Positions 46,957 to 57,215 of a DNA stretch of 64,000 bases are shown here, piece by piece. The notes below the pieces were generated by a model that was not told where the DNA came from, did no database searches, and saw only the letters and a list, made by a program, of their open reading frames with translations. A program made the translations under genes and the position numbers. Source of the DNA: Bin25 sp965221765 (GTDB lineage: Bacteria > Bacteroidota > Bacteroidia > Flavobacteriales > Flavobacteriaceae); the NCBI GenBank assembly GCA_965221765.1, contig OZ244911.1:1612001-1676000 (forward strand). The letters run 5' to 3'. Numbering within the stretch: the stretch's first letter is position 1; each line of letters starts with the position of its first letter.

Positions 46957-48959
46957 TTGATTGTCAAACCGTATTTATTCGTTTTTTATTGGTAAGCATC
47001 TTAATCGGTGGATATGAATTTTCATTGGCACAAGAAAAAAATCTCTTGGAATTAAAAACACATGTTGTTCAAAGAGATGAAACAATTCAAGATATTTTAA
47101 AACAATATGCCATTACGTATAAGGAATTAATTCATTATAATCCTCGACTTTCTCGACGCAGACTTCGAAAAAAGATGAATTTGAAAATTCCATTATTGGA
47201 ACGACAAGAATTATCAGAAAATCAATCAAATGACGCGCCATTCATTGTTAAAAAAGATACGATATCTAATCTGTTGGATCATCTTTCGCTGGTGGATTCA
47301 AATCAACAAATTTTAAATATTAATCAAATTACAGATACTTATGATATAGACTTTTCGGAATTACTCTATCTGTATCCAGATATCCGGCGAGGAGAAAATA
47401 ACTTTGTCATGGATTCCAATAAGATTCAGTCCTATAAGAATTTATTTGAGTATTCTCCTATCAAAAGTAAAATTTACTCTAGGGCTGATTTAGACCAATT
47501 AATTAGTAAAAGTTTATCACCAAAAAACCTCCACAAACTCAATCCAATTATCAATGATACAAATATTTTGAATCAGATATTTTCAATTATTGATTATCAA
47601 CAGAATAAAAACACTTTAGATACCATAACAGAAGTAGAGCAAATAGAAAAAGAAATAAACTATTTAAAGGCATTAAATCAAATGTCTTTGGAAAAAATAG
47701 ATCAATATGGACTACGTCAAACCAAATTAGAAGAATTATTTCTCTCCGGGATTGATATTACTTTACCCAAGATCGATCTCCAAAGATTATCGGTTCATGA
47801 AAAAATAAAATCCCAATTTCTTTCGGATATTGATTTAAACTTCGAAAGGACTCGAAAAAGTTTAAGAATTGCTTTGTTATTACCCATTGGTGCCAATCAT
47901 TTTATTGAATTAAACCATCATAGAAAAATTCAAGGTTTAAATCGAATACGAAACCTTACAACCATTTCGATTGATTTTTTGTTGGGATGTGAATTGGCCA
48001 TACAAACCGCTAAAGAATTTGGAGCCAATGTCGAATTAACGGTATTGGATACTCAAAATAATCAAAATACCATTAATCAAATTCTCGATATTAGAAATAT
48101 TTCAAGCTATCATGCCATAGTAGGTCCTTTAATTGCAGAAAATTTTAATTATTTGTCATCGAATACAGACTTGGTAGCTATTGATAAATATTTTCCTATC
48201 TCAACAAATCCCATTATCAGACGACCAAATGTCTATCAAACTCAAACATCCAACGATATTATCCAACAAAAGATGTTACAGTATATTCAATCAACGGTCA
48301 ATAATCAAAATCATAATGTTTTAATTGTTACGGATGATTACAATCAAGACTATGCCAATAAACTAAAGACCATATTACCAGCATCTCGATTGGTTATACC
48401 AACTGAAACAAACTATTTAAGTATTGAATCGGTAATCCGAAGAATGGATCCTAATAAATTAAATACGGTCATTCTTGCTAGCGACTCCAGCATTTTATAT
48501 TCAAATGCTATTTCACTTTTTAGTTCGATAGACAAAGAAGAAAATAATTTTGAAATTCAGTTGATAAATACATCGGTCATCAATGCCTTTTCAATGATCG
48601 ATTTATTATCCCAAGAATATAATAATTTGGATATCACATTCCCATCTTTAAACAGGGCGAATTGGGGAGGATATCCTAGTGTTTTTGAAAATATCTATTA
48701 CTCAATGTTTGGAAAACCTCCAAGTTTAGAATCCATTCGAGGATATGATTTAATATTAGATATCATCAATCAATATTACTTGAAACAAGATCGAATATCA
48801 AGTGAAAATCAATTGAAATCTAGAGTCTATAATAATTTTGGATTTGACTATCGAAAAAATGAATCTGGTGGATTTTATAATACTTTATTTTTTTTGCTTA
48901 GATACCACAATGGAAAATTATTAGAATTAGTGGGGGAGTATAAGGATTCCATATGGTAA
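46953..48959 (+). CDS. LysM-domain protein with periplasmic-binding-like C-terminal half
   Basis: 668 residues from the ATG that overlaps the guaA stop. The signal peptide ends near SLAQ. A LysM peptidoglycan-binding motif (about 30-80) reads VVQRDETIQDILKQYAITYKEL then NLKIPLL. The middle is helical and low in similarity. The C-terminal 350 residues resemble a type 1 periplasmic-binding fold, opening with SLRIALLLPIGANHF, then AIVGPLIAENFN and NVLIVTDDYNQDYANKL. The same arrangement is common beside guaA/pyrG in Bacteroidota. It is likely cell-wall-associated and possibly amino-acid sensing; function unproven. pyrG starts about 50 bp downstream. Confidence 0.75.
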   Translation: MIDCQTVFIRFLLVSILIGGYEFSLAQEKNLLELKTHVVQRDETIQDILKQYAITYKELIHYNPRLSRRRLRKKMNLKIPLLERQELSENQSNDAPFIVKKDTISNLLDHLSLVDSNQQILNINQITDTYDIDFSELLYLYPDIRRGENNFVMDSNKIQSYKNLFEYSPIKSKIYSRADLDQLISKSLSPKNLHKLNPIINDTNILNQIFSIIDYQQNKNTLDTITEVEQIEKEINYLKALNQMSLEKIDQYGLRQTKLEELFLSGIDITLPKIDLQRLSVHEKIKSQFLSDIDLNFERTRKSLRIALLLPIGANHFIELNHHRKIQGLNRIRNLTTISIDFLLGCELAIQTAKEFGANVELTVLDTQNNQNTINQILDIRNISSYHAIVGPLIAENFNYLSSNTDLVAIDKYFPISTNPIIRRPNVYQTQTSNDIIQQKMLQYIQSTVNNQNHNVLIVTDDYNQDYANKLKTILPASRLVIPTETNYLSIESVIRRMDPNKLNTVILASDSSILYSNAISLFSSIDKEENNFEIQLINTSVINAFSMIDLLSQEYNNLDITFPSLNRANWGGYPSVFENIYYSMFGKPPSLESIRGYDLILDIINQYYLKQDRISSENQLKSRVYNNFGFDYRKNESGGFYNTLFFLLRYHNGKLLELVGEYKDSIW

Positions 48960-49011
48960 GTCGGAATTCTTTTATTTTTGGTTCCCGTATTTTTTCAAAT
49001 GCAATTATTGA

Positions 49012-50640
49012 ATGAAAGAGGTCAAATATGTGTTTGTGACTGGTGGAGTGACTTCGTCATTAGGAAAAGGCATTATAGCAGCGTCATTAGCTAAACTTTT
49101 ACAAGCTCAAAATTTCCGAGTGACCATTCAAAAATTTGATCCCTATATAAATGTTGATCCTGGTACTCTAAATCCCTATGAGCATGGTGAATGTTTTGTG
49201 ACTGAAGATGGTGCCGAAACGGATTTAGATTTAGGACATTATGAACGATTTTTAAATGTCAATACTTCACAAGCCAATAATGTAACAACTGGTAGGATTT
49301 ATAAAAGCGTCATTGAAAAAGAACGTAAAGGTGAATTTCTAGGTAAAACAGTGCAAGTCATTCCACACATTACTAATGAAATTAAACAACGCATGCTACT
49401 ACTAGGAAATACAGGAAATTTTGATATTATCATTACAGAGATTGGAGGGACCGTCGGTGATATAGAATCCCTTCCATATATCGAATCTGTGCGACAACTA
49501 GTTTGGGAATTAGGCAAAGCCAATGTAGTCGTTATTCATTTGACGCTAGTTCCTTTTTTAGCTTCTTCTGGTGAATTAAAAACAAAACCGACACAACATT
49601 CAGTCAAGCTATTGATGGAAAGCGGGTTGATAGCTGATATATTAGTTTGCCGATCAGATCGTCCTTTGGGTAAGGAAATCCGACATAAAATTGCTCTTTT
49701 TGGCAATGTGAATGCAAAAGATGTGATTGAATCTATCGATGTGTGTACGATTTATGATGTGCCGATAAAAATGCTTGAAGAAGGTCTTGATATCCAAGTA
49801 TTAAGAAAATTTAATTTAAATTCTGGAGGTAAAGTAGATCTTTCGCAATGGAAAGATTTTTTATATCGAATAAAAAATCCTAGACAAAAAGTAAAAATTG
49901 GTCTTGTAGGAAAATATATTGAACTCACCGATTCGTATAAATCTATTCTTGAGTCCTTTATACATGCCGGGGCACAATTAGAAACTGAAGTGGATGTGCA
50001 GTTTATTCATTCAGAAGATATTGATAAGCAATCGGTGATTAATCTTTTGCAGAATCTTCATGGCGTGCTGGTGGCTCCTGGTTTTGGTTCAAGAGCTATT
50101 GATGGGAAATTAATTGCTATTCAATATGTAAGAGAAAATAAAATCCCTTTTTTAGGCATTTGTTTGGGAATGCAAATGGCCGTTATTGAATACTCTCGAA
50201 ATGTTTCTGGATTTGTCAATGCGGATTCTACTGAACAAAATTCAAAAACAGATTTCCCCATTATTGATTTAATGACAGAACAAAAGTCTATTATCACCAA
50301 AGGGGGTACCATGCGTTTGGGTTCTTGGGATTGTCGGCTTGTTGCTGGATCAACAATTGCAAGTTCATACAACGCATTAACTATCAAAGAACGGCATCGT
50401 CATCGATACGAAATTAATAATGATTTGGTAGGTCTAATAAAAGATGATAACTTTCGGATTGTTGGAACCAATCCAAAGACTGATTTGGCGGAAGCTATTG
50501 AAGTTTCTCAACATCCTTGGTTTGTAGGAGTTCAATTTCATCCTGAATATAAAAGCACCGTTTCTCAACCCCACCCTTTGTTTGTGTCTTTTATTGAAGC
50601 TGGAATCAGTTACAAGCAAGATTATTTAGCAACTATCTAA
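49012..50640 (+). CDS. pyrG: CTP synthase
   Basis: 542 residues. The synthetase domain (1-270) has GGVTSSLGKGIIAASLA, QKFDPYINVDPGTLNPYEHGE and the GQTE-like region TGRIYKSVIEKER. The glutaminase domain has the nucleophile Cys384 in GICLGMQ and the HPEYKS His/Glu. It makes CTP from UTP with glutamine. ATG start; TATTTTTG at 48973-48980 could be a -7 box for an internal promoter, but no -33 partner is evident. yidC follows 7 bp later. Confidence 0.97.
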   Translation: MKEVKYVFVTGGVTSSLGKGIIAASLAKLLQAQNFRVTIQKFDPYINVDPGTLNPYEHGECFVTEDGAETDLDLGHYERFLNVNTSQANNVTTGRIYKSVIEKERKGEFLGKTVQVIPHITNEIKQRMLLLGNTGNFDIIITEIGGTVGDIESLPYIESVRQLVWELGKANVVVIHLTLVPFLASSGELKTKPTQHSVKLLMESGLIADILVCRSDRPLGKEIRHKIALFGNVNAKDVIESIDVCTIYDVPIKMLEEGLDIQVLRKFNLNSGGKVDLSQWKDFLYRIKNPRQKVKIGLVGKYIELTDSYKSILESFIHAGAQLETEVDVQFIHSEDIDKQSVINLLQNLHGVLVAPGFGSRAIDGKLIAIQYVRENKIPFLGICLGMQMAVIEYSRNVSGFVNADSTEQNSKTDFPIIDLMTEQKSIITKGGTMRLGSWDCRLVAGSTIASSYNALTIKERHRHRYEINNDLVGLIKDDNFRIVGTNPKTDLAEAIEVSQHPWFVGVQFHPEYKSTVSQPHPLFVSFIEAGISYKQDYLATI

Positions 50641-50647
50641 AAGTCTT

Positions 50648-52495
50648 ATGGAAGAAAGGAAATTTGATCCATTTCAACTGATTGGATTTATATTAATAGC
50701 GGGGATAATTACTTGGATGATGTATCGCAATTATGAAGCTAGAAATCAAGCTCTTGAACAAAAAGAAGCCATGGAACAACCAGTTCCTAGTACAGTTCAA
50801 GAAGACATACTAGTAGATCAAGTGAAAGCATTAACTGATTCGATTCAATTAGAAGAATTATCTCGAACATATGGAAATTTTAGTGATTGGTTTGTCGATA
50901 AAAAACAGGAGGTCGTGGTATTGGAAAATGATAAAATGTGGATTGAAGTACAATCCAAAGGGGGTCAAATCAAGTCCTTACGACTCAAAGAATATGAAAA
51001 TTATCTTGAAAAACCACTGTATTTAATTGGGGAAGAAAATTCAGATTTTAGTATTGAAATATCTTCTATAGATGGTCGAATCACGCATACCAATGATATG
51101 TATTTTGTTCCAAGACTAGAAAGTCGAGACAATGCCCAAATTTTAATTATGGACACTAGTCCAGACCATTCACAAGGAATATCTTTTCGATATGAATTAC
51201 AAAACACGGGTTATTTGCTTAATGTCGATATACAATCTAGGGGACTTTCAAATCAGTTATCTCCTAGATACTCTCCAAGGTTGACTTGGTCAACTCAAGT
51301 GTTTAGAAATTCTAAATCAATCGATTATGAAAATAGATATACTCGTTTATCATATGGTTTTGAGGGCAATAAAGACAAAAAATTAGGACAACGAAAGCAA
51401 GTATCAAAATCTGCTGAGGAGGTACGTTGGATTTCATATAAACAACATTTTTTTAGTTCAATCTTAATTCCCCAAGACCCATTTAAGACGGTATTAGTCT
51501 CTTCACAAAATATTGCAAAAGACAAGGAACTAGAAGAACGGTACACTAAAACGTTTACTTCTATCGTCGAGTTGAATCAGGTGGCATCGGATTTAAATCA
51601 AGCCTATCAGTTTTATTTTGGGCCGACTGATTTTTATCTTTTAAGATCGATGGAAGCGGATTTAGAAAAGTCAATAGAAATGGGATGGGGCATTTTTGGA
51701 TGGATTAATCGATTTTTATTTATGCCATTATTCAATTTCTTGAGCACTTATATTCCACATGGATTGGCGATTATACTGATGACCGTTATCGTCAGATTGC
51801 TCATGTCTCCAGTAACGTATAGATCCTATGTATCACAGGTAAAAATGAGAATATTAAAACCTGAAGTTCAAGAAATTGCTGAAAAATATAAAGATAATCA
51901 GGTAAAACGTCAGCAAGAAACCATGGCTCTATACACCAAAGCAGGAGCCAGTCCACTTTCTGGATGCATCCCTGCTTTACTCCAATTGCCGGTATTTTAT
52001 GCCTTATTTTTATTTTTCCCCGCAGCCTTTTCATTGCGTCAAAAGAGTTTTTTGTGGGCGGATGACTTGGCTTCTTATGATTCGATATTAGACTTGCCAT
52101 TTAATATCCCTTTTTATGGAGATCATGTAAGCATGTTTCCGATACTAGCTTCTGTGGCTATATTCTTTTATACACGGATGACCATGTCTCAACAATCGTT
52201 ACCGACACAACCTGGGATGCCCAATATGAAGGTTTTGATGTCGATAATGCCCATTTTTATGCTTTTTTTCTTTAATAATTATGCTAGTGGTTTAAGCTTG
52301 TATTACTTTGTTTCAAATTTATTGACCATTTTATTGATGCTGGTTATCAAAAATTATATCATCAATCAAGATAAAGTGCATCAACAAATCGAAGTCAAAA
52401 AGAAACGTAAACCTAAACCAGGTGGATTTACAGCAAGACTTCAAAAAGCGGTAGAAGAAGCTGAACGACAAAGACAATTGAGAAACCCAAAATAA
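50648..52495 (+). CDS. yidC: Membrane protein insertase YidC
   Basis: 615 residues, long (Gram-negative) form. A first membrane anchor (about 10-28) is followed by a large periplasmic beta-sandwich (about 50-340). The conserved Oxa1 core has FMPLFNFLSTYIPHGLAIILMT-type segments, then SGCIPALLQLPVFYALFLFFP, and further TM helices to residue about 580. A basic tail with KKKRKPKPGG suits ribosome contact. It inserts inner-membrane proteins alone or with Sec. It is directly downstream of pyrG, an order frequent in Bacteroidota. Confidence 0.96.
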   Translation: MEERKFDPFQLIGFILIAGIITWMMYRNYEARNQALEQKEAMEQPVPSTVQEDILVDQVKALTDSIQLEELSRTYGNFSDWFVDKKQEVVVLENDKMWIEVQSKGGQIKSLRLKEYENYLEKPLYLIGEENSDFSIEISSIDGRITHTNDMYFVPRLESRDNAQILIMDTSPDHSQGISFRYELQNTGYLLNVDIQSRGLSNQLSPRYSPRLTWSTQVFRNSKSIDYENRYTRLSYGFEGNKDKKLGQRKQVSKSAEEVRWISYKQHFFSSILIPQDPFKTVLVSSQNIAKDKELEERYTKTFTSIVELNQVASDLNQAYQFYFGPTDFYLLRSMEADLEKSIEMGWGIFGWINRFLFMPLFNFLSTYIPHGLAIILMTVIVRLLMSPVTYRSYVSQVKMRILKPEVQEIAEKYKDNQVKRQQETMALYTKAGASPLSGCIPALLQLPVFYALFLFFPAAFSLRQKSFLWADDLASYDSILDLPFNIPFYGDHVSMFPILASVAIFFYTRMTMSQQSLPTQPGMPNMKVLMSIMPIFMLFFFNNYASGLSLYYFVSNLLTILLMLVIKNYIINQDKVHQQIEVKKKRKPKPGGFTARLQKAVEEAERQRQLRNPK

Positions 52496-52614
52496 ATTCA
52501 ATGGATTCAGAATTTGAATACACGTTAATCATAGCGTTTTAAATCCTAAAAATTCGTTTAAAATTATTAAATCGCCCCTCCCCCCGACCTTTTTAATTAT
52601 CAATCCAAATTCTT

Positions 52615-53796
52615 TTGCATCAATTAACTATCGTAATAGGGCTTTCAGGTGGGGTTGACTCCTCTGTGGCTGCCTTTTTGCTAAAAAAACAAGGCTATAG
52701 AGTCATTGGTTTGTTTATGAAAAATTGGCATGATACATCCAAGACTATTTCTAATGAGTGTCCTTGGTTGGAAGATAGTTATGATGCCATGATGGTTGCT
52801 GATCGGCTTGGCATTCCATTTCAAACCATTGATTTTTCGGATGAATATCAGGCCAAAGTGATTGACTATATGTTTGAAGAGTATCGTCAAGGTAGAACAC
52901 CGAATCCAGATGTCATCTGTAATAAAGAAATTAAATTTGATTTGTTTTTAAAAGCATCTTTGGATCTTGGCGCGGATTTTATGGCAACGGGTCATTATTG
53001 TCGAAAGAAAGAGATTACTCATGGCGCTGCAAAAAAGCGGTTTAAACTCTTAACAGGAATCGATAAAACCAAAGATCAATCCTATTTCTTGTGTCAATTA
53101 ACTCAAAAACAATTGAATAAGGTATTGTTTCCAATTGGTCATTTAAAAAAATCTGAAGTCCGATCCATCGCAAAAGAAAATAATTTGGTGACTGCTGAAA
53201 AAAAGGATTCTCAAGGCTTGTGTTTTGTGGGAAAAGTAAAACTGCCCGATTTTTTAAAACAAAAATTGAAACCTAAAAAAGGGGATGTGATTGAAATTCA
53301 ATCAAATCATGATTTATTTTTTTCAAAAGACATCACAAATCACGATTTAGAATTAAAATATGGATACCATTATCATTCTTCAGATGGAAGAATGATTGGC
53401 CAGCATCAAGGAGCTCATTTTTATACTATCGGGCAACGTAAAGGACTCGCTATTGGCGGAACAGATCAACCATTATTTGTCATTGGTATTGATGCGAAAA
53501 ACAATATTATTTATGTAGGGAAAGGAAAAAATCATCCGGGATTATACCGTAAGACCTTGATGGTTAAAACAGATAAAATCCATTGGATCAGAAAACCCAA
53601 CTCATTTCGTGAAAATAGAATACATTCGGTGCTGGCAAGAATTAGATACCGACAATCCCTTGAAAAAGCGAAGATGGTGATGCATCCCAGTGGTCTGTTG
53701 ATTTATTTTGAAAAACCTCAATTTGCAATAACCCAAGGCCAATTTGTGGCATGGTATCAAGATGATGAATTGATGGGTTCTGGCGTTATCGCTTGA
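52615..53796 (+). CDS. mnmA: tRNA-specific 2-thiouridylase MnmA
   Basis: 393 residues. PP-loop GLSGGVDSSVAA near the N-terminus; the catalytic Cys pair Cys102 (DVICNKEIKFD) and Cys203 (SQGLCFVG); the C-terminal beta-barrel domain with TIGQRKGLAIGG. It thiolates U34 of tRNA-Lys, -Glu and -Gln. The initiator is TTG (52615): an in-frame TAA is directly upstream and no ATG precedes the PP-loop. The 119 bp before it contain C-rich patches (C4, T, C6) of no evident function. Confidence 0.96.
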   Translation: MHQLTIVIGLSGGVDSSVAAFLLKKQGYRVIGLFMKNWHDTSKTISNECPWLEDSYDAMMVADRLGIPFQTIDFSDEYQAKVIDYMFEEYRQGRTPNPDVICNKEIKFDLFLKASLDLGADFMATGHYCRKKEITHGAAKKRFKLLTGIDKTKDQSYFLCQLTQKQLNKVLFPIGHLKKSEVRSIAKENNLVTAEKKDSQGLCFVGKVKLPDFLKQKLKPKKGDVIEIQSNHDLFFSKDITNHDLELKYGYHYHSSDGRMIGQHQGAHFYTIGQRKGLAIGGTDQPLFVIGIDAKNNIIYVGKGKNHPGLYRKTLMVKTDKIHWIRKPNSFRENRIHSVLARIRYRQSLEKAKMVMHPSGLLIYFEKPQFAITQGQFVAWYQDDELMGSGVIA

Positions 53797-53844
53797 CTGA
53801 TCAACAAATGATTTTCCTACATTTACAAGCAACAACATAGAATT

Positions 53845-54835
53845 ATGAGGGTATACGTCTGTAGAGTTGAATATGGAGAATATACAGAGAATTTTAAGCG
53901 ACACAATTGTATAGGAATTGGTTGGTTTGATGACGATCCGGAACTGAATAATTGGAATTTAAATAATAGAGACTTTCTTAAAATCAAATACAGAGAACGT
54001 TATCTTGATGATGCTGATATGAGGGTTCATCAAAATGTCGGACAGATTTATCGTTTTCTTCATCAATGTCATGTTGGAGATATCATCATAACCCCCTATA
54101 AAAATCATGAATTATTGATAGGAATACTGACCAATGATTTTATTTTTCAAAGGGATGATGGATTTCCATATACCTGGCGAAAGAGGGTGGAATGGAAACG
54201 AGATCAAGTGAATCGGCGTGAATTTTCGATTTCATTGCAAAACTCTCTACGTTCTTCGCTGACTTTTTTTTGCAATAAATCAAAGAGAGGAGATATTTCA
54301 AATTTTAAATATCGATCTGCCCCTGGACCGCAACCATCACCAATTTAATATTGACTCGGTTTATGAACTTATTAAAAGAAAGATTTTAGAATTAGATGCT
54401 ACTGAATTTGAATTGTTAGTTTATTATGTATTAAAAACTCTTGGTTTTGAGCCTAAGCAAAAAATTGGATTTATTGGAGATGGTGGCGTTGACTATGAGG
54501 GAGAGTTGGATGTTCACGGAATCGCATTAATCAAATTGCAGGTCCAAGTCAAAAGATATACTACCAATACGATTGGGGAAAGAGACATCAGAAGTTTTAG
54601 AGGAGCATTACAAAATGATTTTCAAGGATGTTTTATAACACTTTCAAAGTTTACGCAGCGTGCCCTTCAATCTGCTAATAGAGAAGGGTATAAGCCTATA
54701 CAACTTGTTGATGGAATGAAGTTTATCGAACTTTTCATACAGCAGTATGATAAGATCATTGAAGAAATTAGAATAGATGAAAATGATGATTTAGAAGAAA
54801 AACTAATATTTAAAAAAACGCTTTTTCCAAGTTGA
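53845..54835 (+). pseudogene. Mrr-like restriction endonuclease, split by a +1 frameshift
   Basis: Frame one (53845-54348, 167 residues) begins MRVYVCRVEYGEYTENF and CIGIGWFDDD, an N-terminal domain often seen before Mrr nucleases, and runs to APGPQPSPI before a TAA. Removing one T from the TTT at 54344-54346 lets the protein continue as NIDSVYELIKRKILELDATEF and on to GF-x-GDGGVDYEG and QVQVKRYT, the Mrr catalytic D...QxK core, ending at 54835 (about 330 residues in total). All catalytic residues are present. Either the gene is recently inactivated, it uses programmed frameshifting, or the sequence has an error. If functional it would be a modification-dependent or orphan restriction enzyme. 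No methylase is next to it. Confidence 0.75.
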
Positions 54836-55824
54836 TTCATTTGAGATTTCTGATAAAAAAAATCATTTTTATCTCGCTTACCGAGTTCATAGTTTATAAT
54901 AACGGTATCGTATTTTCTCAATTTGACTATGCTCAACAGATACCAGAAACAAAATATTCATTAGAAATGGTATTCATCGAAGGAGGAACGTTTAAGATGG
55001 GTTCAACAGAAACAGAAAAGGGGCGTTCGAATGATGAAGGACCTCAACATCCGGTGGAAATCGATGATTTTTGGATTGGCAAATATGAAATATCTTGGGA
55101 TATCTATAAATTATTTTTAGACCGACAAATTGAACACAACATCGAAAAACCTAATTCAAGTGAGGTAGAAATTCAGGTGGATGCGGTATCGGGAGCTACA
55201 CCCCCCTATACAGATATGAGTTTTGGAATGGGTATCAATGGATATCCAGCCATTGGTATGACTCAACATGCTGCCAATATATTTTGCCAATGGTTATCTG
55301 CCATCACGGGTAAATTTTATAGGCTACCGACTGAAGCCGAATGGGAATATGCGGCTAGAGCCGGAAAGCCGACTAGATATTCTTTTGGTGATGATGAAAA
55401 TGAATTAGATCAATTTGGTTGGTATCAAAAAAACAGCGATGGAAAATATCAACAAATTGGACAAAAAAAACCAAATCCATGGGGATTATATGATATGCAT
55501 GGAAATGTTTCAGAATGGACTTTGGATCAATATATTTCAAATAGTTATCAATTTCGGGATTCATTAGTATCCAATCCCTATGAAATCCCTACCAAACGAT
55601 ATCCTCGATCAGTTCGAGGGGGCTCTTGGAAAGATTTTGCCGAAAAACTCAGATCGGCGGCTCGAGGAAGATCATCTAGTGCTTGGAAAGTCAGAGATCC
55701 ACAAATTCCCAAAAGTATTTGGTGGCATACGGATGCAGATTTTGTTGGGTTTCGAATCCTAAGACCCAAAAACACACCGAGCCCTGAACAACAATTAATC
55801 TATTGGCAAAGTGCCGCAAAATAA
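54832..55824 (+). CDS. SUMF1/EgtB/PvdO-fold protein (formylglycine-generating-enzyme-like)
   Basis: 330 residues. An N-terminal signal-like stretch reaches FSQ, then comes the FGE-sulfatase domain: EMVFIEGGTFKMGSTE, GPQHPVEIDDFWIGKYEIS, RLPTEAEWEYAARAGK, NPWGLYDMHGNVSEWTLDQY and SVRGGSWKD. The two active-site Cys of true formylglycine-generating enzymes are not found near RGGSW, so sulfatase maturation is unlikely; a nonheme-iron or structural role is more likely. The start is TTG at 54832, overlapping the Mrr stop, or TTG at 54841. It precedes a sugar-metabolism-like pair, which may share its transcript. Confidence 0.82.
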   Translation: MIHLRFLIKKIIFISLTEFIVYNNGIVFSQFDYAQQIPETKYSLEMVFIEGGTFKMGSTETEKGRSNDEGPQHPVEIDDFWIGKYEISWDIYKLFLDRQIEHNIEKPNSSEVEIQVDAVSGATPPYTDMSFGMGINGYPAIGMTQHAANIFCQWLSAITGKFYRLPTEAEWEYAARAGKPTRYSFGDDENELDQFGWYQKNSDGKYQQIGQKKPNPWGLYDMHGNVSEWTLDQYISNSYQFRDSLVSNPYEIPTKRYPRSVRGGSWKDFAEKLRSAARGRSSSAWKVRDPQIPKSIWWHTDADFVGFRILRPKNTPSPEQQLIYWQSAAK

Positions 55825-55892
55825 ATCGAATAATAACCTAGTACTAAAACTAATTGGTGATAAATTCTTATCACTTAAAATCAATAATTTTT

Positions 55893-57212
55893 ATGAATAC
55901 AAATAATATAAGAAGACCTTCAAGAAGAAATTTTGTTAAAAATTCTACATTATTGACCGGAGGGATGTTAACAATTCCCTCTACGCTAAAGGTCTTTTCA
56001 ATGCCAAAATCCGAGACAGTACTAAAAATAGCGTTAGTTGGCTGTGGGGGACGAGGTTCAGGAGCTCTTGTAAATGTATTGCAGGCCGATGAAAATGTTG
56101 AATTAGTGGCTATGGCAGATGCTTTTCAAGATCGGATCGATTCAAGTCTCAAAAGCATCAATGATTATTTTGACGGTGAAAAAGCCATTGAGTTGTCCAA
56201 AGAATTTCAGTTTACGGGATTTGATGCCTATAAAAAAGCCATTGATGTAGCTGATGTTGTTTTATTGGCGACCCCGCCCGGATTTAGACCGGCTCATTTT
56301 GAATATGCAGTCAAGCAGAACAAGCATGTTTTTATGGAAAAGCCACTTGCCACGGATCCTGTTGGTGTCCAAAGAATATTAGAGTCTAATAGAGAAGCCA
56401 TCAATAAAAAACTAAATATTGTTGTCGGATTGCAAAGACGCTATTCGAATAAATATTTGGACTTGTATTCAAGAGTACAAGATGGCATCATTGGTGAAAT
56501 CATCAGTGGTCAAGTCTATTGGAATAGTGCTGGGGTATGGGTATACGAAAGAAAAGAAGGTCAATCCGAATTAGAATACCAAATGCGCAATTGGTATTAT
56601 TTTAATTGGTTGTGTGGGGACCATATCGTTGAACAACATATTCATAATATCGATATAGCCAATTGGTTTATCGGAGAACATCCAATGACTGCACAAGGTA
56701 TGGGCGGTCGTCAAGTTCGAAATGGAAAAGATCATGGAGAAATCTATGATCATCATTTTGTCGAATTTACCTATCCCAGTGGTGCTATTATTTCTAGTCA
56801 ATGCCGACATATGCCGGGTTGTATGAATCGTGTGGATGAGGTCTTACAAGGGACGAAAGGAACCGTTTTTTTTAATCAAGGGATAATAAAAGATTTAAAT
56901 GGAAATAAAATCTATCACTATCAAAGTAATCATGACCCAAATCCATATCAAATCGAACAAAATGAGTTATTTAAATCCATAAGAAATAGAAATGTCATCA
57001 ATGATGTAAATCATGCGGCTTACAGCACGCTTTCATCGATTGCTGGAAGGATGGCCACGTATTCAGGAAATATCATTGAATTAGAAAAGGCGTTGGCATT
57101 AGATTTTAAATTAGTTCCCGATTCATTGAATTGGGATAGTTCTGCACCGATACTGCCTGATGAAGATGGAAATTATCCTATTGCAAAACCAGGAGAAACA
57201 GTATATCTATAA
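55893..57212 (+). CDS. Gfo/Idh/MocA-family oxidoreductase with Tat-like signal
   Basis: About 440 residues from the ATG at 55893. SRRNFVKNSTLLTGGML is a twin-arginine-type leader. The Rossmann domain follows with IALVGCGGRGSGALVNVL. The Gfo/Idh C-terminal domain includes EKPLATDPVGVQRIL and HNIDIANWFIGEHP. Family members use NAD(P) to oxidise or reduce sugars. Secretion by Tat lets the cofactor-loaded enzyme act in the periplasm. The next gene, a TIM-barrel sugar-isomerase-like protein, starts 3 bp later and has its own leader, so both may act on one carbohydrate route. The substrate is unknown. Confidence 0.88.
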   Translation: MNTNNIRRPSRRNFVKNSTLLTGGMLTIPSTLKVFSMPKSETVLKIALVGCGGRGSGALVNVLQADENVELVAMADAFQDRIDSSLKSINDYFDGEKAIELSKEFQFTGFDAYKKAIDVADVVLLATPPGFRPAHFEYAVKQNKHVFMEKPLATDPVGVQRILESNREAINKKLNIVVGLQRRYSNKYLDLYSRVQDGIIGEIISGQVYWNSAGVWVYERKEGQSELEYQMRNWYYFNWLCGDHIVEQHIHNIDIANWFIGEHPMTAQGMGGRQVRNGKDHGEIYDHHFVEFTYPSGAIISSQCRHMPGCMNRVDEVLQGTKGTVFFNQGIIKDLNGNKIYHYQSNHDPNPYQIEQNELFKSIRNRNVINDVNHAAYSTLSSIAGRMATYSGNIIELEKALALDFKLVPDSLNWDSSAPILPDEDGNYPIAKPGETVYL

Positions 57213-57215
57213 AAA

